Positions 7,686 through 15,137 of a DNA stretch of 44,028 nt are shown in pieces. Under the pieces are notes generated by a model. The model had not been told where the DNA came from. It worked only from the letters and a program-made list of their open reading frames with translations, and made no database searches. The position numbers were made by a program, and so were the translations under genes. How positions within the stretch are numbered: the stretch's first letter is position 1; the number at the start of each line of letters is the position of its first letter. The stretch comes from Streptomyces toyocaensis (lineage in GTDB: Bacteria > Actinomycetota > Actinomycetes > Streptomycetales > Streptomycetaceae). The stretch is taken from assembly GCF_000725125.1 (NCBI RefSeq), contig NZ_JFCB01000045.1:1-44028 (forward strand). The letters run 5' to 3'.

Positions 7686-8276
7686 ATGCAGCTGATCCAG
7701 GAGAACCCGGACCTCTCCGCCTACTTGGCCGCCGACGAGGCGATCGACCATGACCATCCACTGGTCCGCCGGACGGCCGGGCGTCTCGCCGCCGACGTGG
7801 CGGACTCGTATGAGTATGCGCGGGCGGCGTTCGAGTTCGTGCGCGACGTCATTGCGCACTCCCAGGACTCCGGCGATCTCCGCGTCACCTGGCGGGCCTC
7901 CGACGTGCTGGAGCACCGCACGGGCGTCTGCTACGCCAAGGCGCACGCGCTCGCCGCGCTGCTGCGCGCCGAGGACATCCCGACCGCGCTCTGCTACCAG
8001 AACCTCGGCGTCGTCCACGGCCTGGTCGCCGTGCGGTTCCACGGTGCCTGGCACCGGCAGGACCCCCGGGGCAACAAGCCGGGAGTGGATGCGCAATTCT
8101 CCCTGGACGGTGAGCGGCTGGCCTTCACGCCCGACCCGGCGTCCAACGAGATGGACCATCCGGTGCTGTACGCTGCACCGCATCCGGTCGTCCTGAGCGC
8201 CCTCAGAGCCGCGTCCGACCGGCCGCACCTGTGGCCGACGCTCCCCACTGCACTCCGAACCCAAGGCGGGTCATGA
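7686..8276 (+). CDS. Transglutaminase-like superfamily protein
   Basis: 196 aa, leaderless ATG at 7686. The papain-like transglutaminase core is visible: AFEFVRDVIAHSQDSGD, then HRTGVCYAKAHALAALLRAE with Cys82 as likely nucleophile, VVHGLVAVRFHGAWHRQDPRGN with His111, and Asp126. This ordering (GxCxxxA...H...D) fits transglutaminase-like cysteine hydrolases or peptidases rather than true crosslinking enzymes. It has no signal peptide and is probably cytoplasmic. It overlaps the following B3/B4 gene (ATGA), so the two are probably co-translated. Function unknown beyond the fold. Confidence 0.88.
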   Translation: MQLIQENPDLSAYLAADEAIDHDHPLVRRTAGRLAADVADSYEYARAAFEFVRDVIAHSQDSGDLRVTWRASDVLEHRTGVCYAKAHALAALLRAEDIPTALCYQNLGVVHGLVAVRFHGAWHRQDPRGNKPGVDAQFSLDGERLAFTPDPASNEMDHPVLYAAPHPVVLSALRAASDRPHLWPTLPTALRTQGGS

Positions 8277-8965
8277 CTCTCACGCCGACCGTGTCCGACG
8301 AGGTGCGGGCCCTCGCGCCCGGCTTCACCCATGTCACCGTCGAGGCGCGCGACCTGGTCAACGGGCCGAGTACGGAGGCGAGTTCCGCGCTGCTCGACGA
8401 CGCGGCCCGCCGGCTCGCCGGGCGCCTGCGGGGAAGGGCCCCGCACGAGGACCCGCACATGACCGCCTGGCGCGAGGTCTACGCGGCGTTCGGCTCCAAG
8501 CCGTCCCGCACCCGCAACTCGGCGGAGGCGCTGGCCAGGCGGGCCCTGTCGGAGGCGGGACTGCCCCGGATCAACCTGCTCGTCGACCTCTACAACGCCA
8601 TCAGCGTCGGCCACCTCGTCCCCGTGGGCGGCGAGGACATGGACCGTATCCGGGGTGGTCTGCGCCTCGTGCGGGCCACCGGCGAGGAGGACTTCCTGAC
8701 CGTCGCCGGGGGAGACGAGACCGTCGAGCACCCCGATCCCGGCGAGGTGGTGTGGCGCGACGACACCGGCGTGACCTGCCGCCGATGGAACTGGCGCCAG
8801 GGCCCGCGCACCCGGCTCACCGAGGAGACCACCTCGGGCGTCTTCCTGCTGGAGAGCATGGCCCCGATGCCGGTCCCCGAGGTGGAGGCGGCGGCCGCCG
8901 AGCTGGCCGGCCTGGTGGAGAAGTTCAGCCCCGGGGCACGCGTCACCGTCCACCCCGCCGCCTGA
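8273..8965 (+). CDS. B3/B4 domain-containing protein (PheRS beta-like)
   Basis: 230 aa, ATG at 8273 overlapping the previous stop. It resembles the stand-alone B3/B4 domain of phenylalanyl-tRNA synthetase beta subunits: HMTAWREVYAAFGSKPSRTR, LPRINLLVDLYNAISVGHLV (the highly conserved NxxVDxxNxxS motif) and PVGGEDMD. The C-terminal half has WRDDTGVTCRRWNWRQGPRT and TSGVFLLESM. Free-standing members are suspected of editing or hydrolysing mischarged aminoacyl species, or of acting on small molecules; this is not settled. Coupling with a transglutaminase-like protein is the notable context. Confidence 0.9.
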   Translation: MTLTPTVSDEVRALAPGFTHVTVEARDLVNGPSTEASSALLDDAARRLAGRLRGRAPHEDPHMTAWREVYAAFGSKPSRTRNSAEALARRALSEAGLPRINLLVDLYNAISVGHLVPVGGEDMDRIRGGLRLVRATGEEDFLTVAGGDETVEHPDPGEVVWRDDTGVTCRRWNWRQGPRTRLTEETTSGVFLLESMAPMPVPEVEAAAAELAGLVEKFSPGARVTVHPAA

Positions 8966-9056
8966 ACGGCCCCGGCCGGCCCCGCCGCCGACGTCCGCGA
9001 AACCGTGCGGGCAGCGCCCGAGGAGTCCGTGGCGAGGAGGGCCGGGGCGGCGGGTG

Positions 9057-9785
9057 TCAGAGCGCCTCGGCCTGACGGACCTGTTCCGGGGTCGGGGCCG
9101 TACCGCCGAGATGGGCGGGCATCCACCAGGTGTCGTCCGGGCCCTTGGGCCGTACCGGGTACGCCCGCTGCGCCGCCTCCAGCAGCTCCTGCACGCGCTC
9201 GCGCAGCTGACGGGTGATCGCACCGGCGTACTTGTCCTTGGACGCCTCGATCGCCTCGCCCACGCGGATGGTGACGGGCGTGTGGCTGCGCTTGAAGTTG
9301 CGCGGGTGGCCCTTGGTCCACAGCCGCTGCGTGCCCCACACCGCCATCGGGATCAGCGGCACGCCCGCTTCCTGCGCCATGCGCGCGGCACCCGACTTGA
9401 AGCTCTTCAGCGTGAACGACTGCGAGATCGTCGCCTCCGGGAAGACGCCGACGATCTCTCCCGACCGCAGCGACCGCAGCGCGTGCTCGTAGGCCGCCTC
9501 GCCCCGCGCGCGGTCCACCGGGATGTGCTTCATGCCGCGCATCAGAGGACCGGAGACGCGGTGACGGAAGACCGACTCCTTCGCCATGAAACGCACGAGC
9601 CGCTTCTGGGGGAGCGCCGCAAGGCCGTTGAAGACGAAGTCCAGGTAGCTGATGTGGTTGCTCACCAGCACGGCGCCGCCCGAGCGCGGGATGTTCTCCG
9701 AACCCTGGCAGTCGATCTTGAGATCCCACGCCTTGAACAGGGTGCGGGCGAAGCCGACGACGGGCCGGTAGACGAGTTCTGCCAT
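9057..9785 (-). CDS. 1-acyl-sn-glycerol-3-phosphate acyltransferase family (PlsC-like)
   Basis: 242 aa. The PlsC domain carries VSNHISYLD (NHx4D, His44/Asp49), FMAKESVF, IPVDRARGEAAYEHA, and VGVFPEATISQSFTLKSFKSGAARMA (the FPEGTRS block, here FPEATIS at 114-120), then VPLIPMAVWGTQRLW. It transfers acyl groups to lysophosphatidate or a related lipid acceptor at the inner membrane face. Replacement of Gly-Thr-Arg by Ala-Thr-Ile is seen in actinobacterial paralogues and suggests an acceptor other than bulk lysophosphatidate (inference). It is convergent with the B3/B4 gene. Upstream, 9786-10038, I see no further gene. Confidence 0.92.
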   Translation of the reverse strand: MAELVYRPVVGFARTLFKAWDLKIDCQGSENIPRSGGAVLVSNHISYLDFVFNGLAALPQKRLVRFMAKESVFRHRVSGPLMRGMKHIPVDRARGEAAYEHALRSLRSGEIVGVFPEATISQSFTLKSFKSGAARMAQEAGVPLIPMAVWGTQRLWTKGHPRNFKRSHTPVTIRVGEAIEASKDKYAGAITRQLRERVQELLEAAQRAYPVRPKGPDDTWWMPAHLGGTAPTPEQVRQAEAL

Positions 9786-10038
9786 GGGCGGGTAGGAACC
9801 CTTCCTTCTCTGCCTGGGTGAAGGCTCCCAGTCGAGGTTACGCAGCCGTAGGTTTTACGGCTTGTCGCAGATGGTGCCCGAAGAACGGCCCGTGAACCAG
9901 CCCTGACGCCCGCGGGTGGCGAGATTCTTGTCACGTCGATCCCTGATCGACCTCGGTGCTCGCCCGGACGCCGGGGAATTTCCGCGGTCGCCGGAACGCT
10001 TGGGCCGGGTGACGGCGGACCGTGGCGGGAGAGGTCGA

Positions 10039-10377
10039 GTGCGGGATCGGGACCAAGTGGCGGGATCCGGGGCGAAGGCGGCCTGGGCGGAGCTGGAGGC
10101 CGAACTGGGGGAGCGGGCGACGCTCGTGCAGTTCTCCAGCGCCTTCTGCGCGCCCTGCCGAGCGACCCGGAGGGTGCTCGGCGAGGTGGCCCGCCTGGTG
10201 CCGGGCGTGACTCATGTCGAGATCGACGCCGAGGCCCGTCTGGATCTCGTACGCCGGCTGGAGATCGTCAGAACCCCGACGGTGCTGGTCCTCGACGCCG
10301 AAGGCCGGATCGTGCGGCGCGCGACCGGACAGCCGCGCAAGGCGGACGTGATCGCCGCCCTCGGGGAGGCGCTGTGA
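10039..10377 (+). CDS. Thioredoxin family protein (soluble, CAPC active site)
   Basis: 112 aa from GTG at 10039, chosen for GGGAGAGG at 10027-10034. In-frame GTGs at 10009 and 9916 would give longer N termini without clear support. The fold is thioredoxin: TLVQFSSAFCAPCRATRRVL with Cys37-Ala-Pro-Cys40, VTHVEIDAEARLDLVRRLEI, then VRTPTVLVLDAEGRIVRRATG with the cis-Pro (TP). Streptomyces relatives that I recall carry an N-terminal membrane segment. None is encoded here in any of the three frames upstream, so this copy appears to be cytoplasmic or N-terminally shortened. It would act as a thiol-disulfide oxidoreductase. Confidence 0.82.
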   Translation: MRDRDQVAGSGAKAAWAELEAELGERATLVQFSSAFCAPCRATRRVLGEVARLVPGVTHVEIDAEARLDLVRRLEIVRTPTVLVLDAEGRIVRRATGQPRKADVIAALGEAL

Positions 10378-10591
10378 GGACTGCCCGGACCGCGGTGAGG
10401 CATCTCCCACATCGCCTGACCGACTTGACTGTGCATGCCACCCGTCGTCAGCCTGACTCCATGTCCTCGGAACTCCTTCGTCTCAGGCGGGTACCCGGCC
10501 GCGCGGCGGCCGCCCGCGCCGCGCGCGTGCGCCGACCGGGCCGGTGAGCAGCCGCGAACCCGCTCGTCACCTCTCGCAGAAGGACAGTTTC

Positions 10592-11101
10592 ATGACGGCC
10601 CCGTCCGACCTCGGCACCGCCCGGCCCGCCTCGCCCGACCTGTTGCGCTCCGTCTTCCGCAGGCATGCGGCGGGCGTCGCGGTGATCACGGCGCGCGGCA
10701 GCCGGGGCCCGGTCGGCTTCACCGCCACCTCGCTCGCCTCCGTCTCCGCCGAGCCCCCGATGCTGTCCTTCGGAGTCGGTACCGGCGGTTCCAGCTGGCC
10801 GGTGATCGCGGCGAGCGACCACGTCGGCGTGCACGTCCTCGGGGAGCACCAGCGGGAACTGGCGGCGACCTTCGCGCGCAGCGGCGCGGACCGCTTCGGC
10901 CCGGCCACCGCCTGGCGGGACGGGCCCGAGGGGGTTCCTGTGCTGGACGACGTGCCCGCCTGGATGGTGTGCAAGGTGGTGGCGCGGGTGCCCGCGGGCG
11001 ACCACCGGATCGTGGTCGCCGAGGTCCTGCTGGGCGACGCGACAGGACACGGCCGCCCGCTCCTCTACCACCAGGGACGTTTCAACGGTCTGCGCGACTG
11101 A
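10592..11101 (+). CDS. Flavin reductase family protein
   Basis: 169 aa, ATG at 10592 with AGAAGGA eight bases upstream. It is a flavin-binding split-barrel domain: LRSVFRRHAAGVAVITARG, GPVGFTATSLASVSAEPPML (the GxTxxSxxSxSxxPP core), WPVIAASDHVGVHVLGEHQ, LDDVPAWMVCKVVARVPAGD, DHRIVVAEVL and PLLYHQGRFNGL at the end. Such proteins supply reduced FMN or FAD to a partner monooxygenase or act as reductases themselves. No monooxygenase is adjacent, so the partner is unknown. Confidence 0.92.
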   Translation: MTAPSDLGTARPASPDLLRSVFRRHAAGVAVITARGSRGPVGFTATSLASVSAEPPMLSFGVGTGGSSWPVIAASDHVGVHVLGEHQRELAATFARSGADRFGPATAWRDGPEGVPVLDDVPAWMVCKVVARVPAGDHRIVVAEVLLGDATGHGRPLLYHQGRFNGLRD

Positions 11102-11103
11102 GC

Positions 11104-11128
11104 CGGGTCCTTCCTGGTCGCGGACCCG
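11104..11128 (+). terminator. Possible terminator hairpin after the flavin reductase gene
   Basis: CGGGTCC at 11104-11110 pairs perfectly with GGACCCG at 11122-11128 across an 11-base loop, beginning two bases after the flavin reductase stop codon. There is no U-tract, as is common in Streptomyces. The 7-bp stem is modest. Confidence 0.4.
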
Positions 11129-11318
11129 TCGAGTTCCGGTTACGCTGCGTTGCGAAGGTCACAGTTCAAAGCGCTTGCTTAGCGGGAATGAACTGGGTGT
11201 ACTGACGAGTAATATTTCGTTCGGAGCGTGGGTCGCCCCGACCGGGATCGCCCGCTTCAGGCGCCTATGCTGCCTGGAGGCAGGCAGCCAGAAATGACGA
11301 TGCAGTAGGAGAGCCGGC

Positions 11319-12107
11319 GTGAGCTTGAGGATCGTTGTCACTGTGAAGTACGTGCCCGACGCCACTGGCGACCGGCACTTCGCCGATGACCTGACCGTCG
11401 ACCGTGACGATGTGGACGGTCTGCTCTCCGAGCTGGACGAGTACGCGGTCGAGCAGGCGCTGCAGATCTCGGAGAACTCCGACGACGACGTGGAGATCAC
11501 CGTGCTGACGGTGGGTCCCGAGGACGCCAAGGACGCGCTGCGCAAGGCGCTGTCCATGGGCGCCGACAAGGCGATCCACGTCGAGGACGACGACCTGCAC
11601 GGTACCGACGCCATTGGCACCTCCCTGGTCCTGGCCAAGGCGATCGAGAAGGCCGGCTACGACCTGGTCGTCTCCGGCATGGCCTCCACCGACGGCACCA
11701 TGGGCGTCGTGCCGGCGCTGCTCGCGGAGCGTCTGGGCGTGCCGCAGGTGACCCTGCTGTCCGAGGTGTCCGTCGAGGGCGGCACGGTCAAGGGCCGCCG
11801 TGACGGCGACGCCGCCTCCGAGCAGCTCGAGGCCTCCCTCCCCGCGGTCGTGTCGGTCACCGACCAGTCGGGCGAGGCCCGTTACCCGTCCTTCAAGGGC
11901 ATCATGGCGGCGAAGAAGAAGCCGGTTCAGTCCTGGGACCTGTCCGACCTCGACATCGACGAGGACGAAGTCGGTCTGGACAACGCCTGGACCACGGTCG
12001 ACGCCGCGACCGAGCGTCCGGCCCGCACCGCGGGCACGATCGTCAAGGACGAGGGCGAGGGCGGCAAGCAGCTCGCCGCCTTCCTCGCGGAGCGCAAGTT
12101 CGTCTGA
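11319..12107 (+). CDS. etfB: Electron transfer flavoprotein subunit beta
   Basis: 262 aa from GTG at 11319 with TAGGAGAG upstream. It starts MSLRIVVTVKYVPDATGD and includes DEYAVEQALQI, VGPEDAKDALRKALSMGADKAIHV, DLVVSGMASTDGTMGVVPALLAE and the C-terminal AKKKPVQSWDLSDL and LAAFLAERKFV. EtfB binds AMP and pairs with EtfA to shuttle electrons from acyl-CoA dehydrogenases to the respiratory chain. etfA follows 91 bases downstream. The 217-base upstream region contains an AAGCGCTT palindrome (11169-11176), a TATGCT -10-like element near 11267 and a small CTGCCT/AGGCAG hairpin. Confidence 0.97.
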   Translation: MSLRIVVTVKYVPDATGDRHFADDLTVDRDDVDGLLSELDEYAVEQALQISENSDDDVEITVLTVGPEDAKDALRKALSMGADKAIHVEDDDLHGTDAIGTSLVLAKAIEKAGYDLVVSGMASTDGTMGVVPALLAERLGVPQVTLLSEVSVEGGTVKGRRDGDAASEQLEASLPAVVSVTDQSGEARYPSFKGIMAAKKKPVQSWDLSDLDIDEDEVGLDNAWTTVDAATERPARTAGTIVKDEGEGGKQLAAFLAERKFV

Positions 12108-12198
12108 CACGGCCTCACGAGCCGGAAGTTCGTCCGAGCCGAGGCTCACCTCGCGTTCCCGCCCCCTCACACTTCGCAAGCAGGAGAGAAGAAGTCCC

Positions 12199-13161
12199 AT
12201 GGCTGAAGTTCTCGTCTACGTCGACCACGTGGACGGTGCCGTCCGCAAGCCGACCCTGGAGCTGCTGACCCTGGCCCGCCGCATCGGCGAACCCGTCGCC
12301 GTCGCGCTGGGCAACGGTGCCGCCGACACCGTCGCCGCGCTCGCCGAGCACGGCGCGGTGAAGGTCCTCACCCACGAGGCCTCCGAGTACGCCGACTACC
12401 TGGTCGTGCCGAAGGTGGACGCCCTCCAGGCCGCCCACGAGGCCGTGTCCCCGGCCGCCGTCCTGGTGCCCTCCTCCGCCGAGGGCAAGGAGATCGCGGC
12501 GCGTCTGGCGCTGCGCATCGGCTCCGGCGTCATCACCGACGCCGTCGACCTGGAGGCCGGCGACGAGGGCCCGGTGGCCGCGCAGTCGGTGTTCGCCGCC
12601 TCCTACACCACCAAGTCCCGCGTCTCCAAGGGCACCCCGGTCATCACGGTGAAGCCGAACTCGGCCGCCGTCGAGGCCGCCCCGGCCGCGGGCAGCGTCG
12701 AGGCCCTGTCGGTGACCTTCTCCGCCGCGGCGACCGGCACCAAGGTGACCGGCCGTACGCCGCGTGAGTCGACCGGCCGTCCGGAGCTGACCGAGGCCGC
12801 GATCGTGGTCTCCGGCGGCCGTGGTGTCAACGGCGCGGAGAACTTCGCGATCATCGAGGCGCTCGCCGACTCGCTCGGCGCGGCCGTCGGTGCCTCGCGT
12901 GCCGCCGTCGACGCCGGCTGGTACCCGCACACCAACCAGGTCGGCCAGACCGGCAAGTCGGTCTCGCCGCAGCTGTACATCGCCTCCGGCATCTCCGGCG
13001 CGATCCAGCACCGGGCCGGTATGCAGACCTCGAAGACCATCGTGGCCGTCAACAAGGACGCCGAGGCCCCGATCTTCGACCTGGTCGACTACGGCGTCGT
13101 CGGCGACCTGTTCGACGTCGTCCCGCAGCTGACCGAGGAGATCAAGACCCGCAAGGGCTGA
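12199..13161 (+). CDS. etfA: Electron transfer flavoprotein subunit alpha
   Basis: 320 aa, ATG at 12199 with CAGGAGAG upstream. The N-terminal domain starts MAEVLVYVDHVDGAVRKPTL. The C-terminal FAD-binding domain contains VVSGGRGVNGAENFAIIEAL, VGASRAAVDAGWYPHTNQVG, QTGKSVSPQLYIASGISGAI (the TGxxVxPxLYxAxGISGAIQH signature) and AVNKDAEAPIFDLVDYGVVG. It holds FAD and completes the heterodimer with EtfB. The length is typical. It is followed directly by a perfect terminator, closing a two-gene operon. Confidence 0.98.
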   Translation: MAEVLVYVDHVDGAVRKPTLELLTLARRIGEPVAVALGNGAADTVAALAEHGAVKVLTHEASEYADYLVVPKVDALQAAHEAVSPAAVLVPSSAEGKEIAARLALRIGSGVITDAVDLEAGDEGPVAAQSVFAASYTTKSRVSKGTPVITVKPNSAAVEAAPAAGSVEALSVTFSAAATGTKVTGRTPRESTGRPELTEAAIVVSGGRGVNGAENFAIIEALADSLGAAVGASRAAVDAGWYPHTNQVGQTGKSVSPQLYIASGISGAIQHRAGMQTSKTIVAVNKDAEAPIFDLVDYGVVGDLFDVVPQLTEEIKTRKG

Positions 13162-13179
13162 TTCCCTCCCGGCATGTCC

Positions 13180-13214
13180 GAGGCCCCCGCGACCGCACCG
13201 GTCGCGGGGGCCTC
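13180..13214 (+). terminator. Strong terminator of the etfBA operon
   Basis: A perfect 16-bp stem, with the left arm at 13180-13195 starting GAGGCCCCCG and the right arm at 13199-13214, closed by a 3-base loop, begins 18 bases after the etfA stop. It is symmetric and could also stop minus-strand transcription. There is no U-tract. Confidence 0.85.
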
Positions 13215-13355
13215 GCCGCGTCACCGCTCCGGTGCCGCTCCCGCTCCCGCACCGCAAGGTGTTGACTCGACGGTGTTGACCGGCCGGAAGACCGCCGGTT
13301 AACGTCCTTCTACAAAATGTTGATTCCGTATCGCGAAAGCATGCGAGGGTGTGGA

Positions 13356-14660
13356 ATGGGTCAGGGGCAGCAGGAGCGGGTGGTGACGAGTCTCGCGGAC
13401 GCCGTCACCGAGGAGATCGGGGCCCGCCTCGCCCCGGTCGACGCCGAACTGGAGCGCCGCTACCCCGGAGACCCCGGCACCCGCCAGCCCGTCCACACCG
13501 TCTACGTCCCCGCCGACGCCTTCGCCGCCGGCACCCCGCGCGCCTGGGGCGACCGGGCACTCGCCGCGCTCGACGAACACGCCCCTGACGCGGCGTCCTT
13601 CGCCGCCGTCCTCGGTCTGGACGGCGCACTGGCCGAGGACGTGTACGGCCGCGTCCGCGCCAAACTGGAACGCGAGCCGGTCGAGGACCTGCGCGTCGAC
13701 TTCGAGGACGGCTACGGCGGCCGTCCCGACGCCGAGGAGGACGCGGACGCGGCCCGCGCGGCACGGCTCGTCGCCGAGGCGTACGCGGCGGGCACCGCGG
13801 CCCCGTACACGGGCATCCGGATGAAATGCATGGAAGCCGCCGTGCGCGACCGGGGCATCCGCACCCTCGACATCTTCCTCACCGGCCTGACGGAGGCCGG
13901 AGGCCTGCCCGACGGGCTGGTCCTCACCCTGCCCAAGGTCACCTGTCCCGAGCAGGTCACCGCCATGGTCCGGCTCCTGGAGGCCTTCGAGGAGGCGCGC
14001 TCCCTCGAGTCCGGCCGGATCGGCTTCGAGATCCAGATCGAGACCAGCCAGGCCATCCTCGCCGCCGACGGCACCGCGGCCGTCGCCCGTATGATCCAGG
14101 CCGCCGAGGGCCGCGCCACCGGCCTGCACTACGGAACCTTCGACTACAGCGCCTGCCTCGGCGTCTCCGCCGCCCACCAGGCGAGCGACCACCCGGCCGC
14201 CGACCACGCCAAGGCCGTCATGCAGGTGGCCGCCGCGGGCACCGGCGTGCGTGTGTCGGACGGCTCCACCAACGTCCTGCCCGTCGGCCCCACCGAGAAG
14301 GTCCACGACGCCTGGCGCCTGCACTACGGCCTCACCCGCCGGGCCCTGGCCCGCGCCTACTACCAGGGCTGGGACATGCATCCCGGACACCTTCCGACCC
14401 GGTACGCGGCCGTCTTCGCCTTCTACCGCGAGGGCTTCCGGCAGGCCGCCGCCCGCCTGACCCGGTACGCCGACCGCGTCGGCGGCGACGTCATGGACGA
14501 ACCCGCCACCGCCAAGGCCCTGGCCGGCCACCTGATCCGGGGGCTGGACTGCGGTGCCCTGGACACCTCCGAGGTCGCGCGGGCCACCGGGCTGACCCGG
14601 TCGGACCTGGAGGGCTTCGCCGCACCCCGGCGGGGCGGCCCGGCCGACTCCGCCCGGTAG
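13356..14660 (+). CDS. DUF6986 / HpcH-HpaI aldolase-citrate lyase-like protein
   Basis: 434 aa from the ATG at 13356 (MGQGQQERVVTSLADAV), preceded by GAGGGTG; an ATG at 13317 would add 13 residues. The protein follows the CitE/HpcH TIM-barrel pattern: RVDFEDGYGGRPDAEEDADA (acidic metal or substrate strand), YTGIRMKCMEA, DGLVLTLPKVTCPEQV, GFEIQIETSQAIL (the Glu of the family metal site), and LHYGTFDYSACLGV. It probably performs an aldol-type or CoA-ester cleavage; the substrate is unknown. Tandem TTGAC hexamers lie upstream at about 13262 and 13275 as possible -35 elements. It is a single gene, isolated by the etf terminator on one side and a 477-base gap on the other. Confidence 0.85.
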   Translation: MGQGQQERVVTSLADAVTEEIGARLAPVDAELERRYPGDPGTRQPVHTVYVPADAFAAGTPRAWGDRALAALDEHAPDAASFAAVLGLDGALAEDVYGRVRAKLEREPVEDLRVDFEDGYGGRPDAEEDADAARAARLVAEAYAAGTAAPYTGIRMKCMEAAVRDRGIRTLDIFLTGLTEAGGLPDGLVLTLPKVTCPEQVTAMVRLLEAFEEARSLESGRIGFEIQIETSQAILAADGTAAVARMIQAAEGRATGLHYGTFDYSACLGVSAAHQASDHPAADHAKAVMQVAAAGTGVRVSDGSTNVLPVGPTEKVHDAWRLHYGLTRRALARAYYQGWDMHPGHLPTRYAAVFAFYREGFRQAAARLTRYADRVGGDVMDEPATAKALAGHLIRGLDCGALDTSEVARATGLTRSDLEGFAAPRRGGPADSAR

Positions 14661-15137
14661 TCCGGGGCGGGAAGCGCCCATGTGCGGGGTGCCGCTGCCG
14701 ACGAGTGACCTGGGCCGGCGGCACAAACCGTCCTCGTCTGGCGTCTGGCGTCTGGCGTCTGGCGCCTGGTGACGATGGCGCGGCGGGGCCGTCCTCTTCC
14801 ACGCCCCCTTCCCCCATGCCCACGCCGTCCATCGCGTGTCCGTCGCCGCGGCCCTGCGGGTGTCCGCGCTCGGGATATGACGCCGGCCGAACGGAAGAGG
14901 TCCGTGGGCGGACTCGCCGAAGGCGTGGGAACCACCCCGGCCAACGTGGCGGTGCCCAGGAGCGGCCGAGCCGGCACGGTGGGCCGCACGACCCCGGCCG
15001 CCCTCCGTGAGGTGCTCGATGGCGGCCCGGCGACCTGCTGCGCCGGGTGCCCGAGGACGCCCCGGCCGCGCCGGCGGTCCGCGCCGCCCCAGCCGGACGC
15101 AGGGGTGCCCTCAGCGAGGCACCGGTACCGGGCTCGC
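14661..15137 (+). other. Gene-poor gap with no supported coding sequence
   Basis: No convincing gene is found here on either strand. A plus-strand frame from the ATG at 14878 (MTPAERKRSVGGLAEGVGTT) and, one base out of register near 15030, DLLRRVPEDAPAAPAVRAAP look mildly protein-like and could be decayed coding sequence, but I recognise no family. The segment also holds a heptanucleotide tandem repeat. Confidence 0.4.
14736..14770. repeat. Heptanucleotide tandem repeat (GTCTGGC)
   Basis: Four perfect head-to-tail copies of GTCTGGC run from 14736 to 14763, followed by one degenerate copy (GCCTGGT). It lies in non-coding sequence about 75 bases after the DUF6986 stop. Short repeats of this type are prone to slippage, so copy number may vary between strains. 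Confidence 0.85.

Noticed and set aside
13826..15010. A 394-codon plus-strand frame reaching from the DUF6986 gene into the following gap
   Set aside because: It starts inside the DUF6986 gene in another frame and is Pro/Arg-rich throughout, with no recognisable domain.
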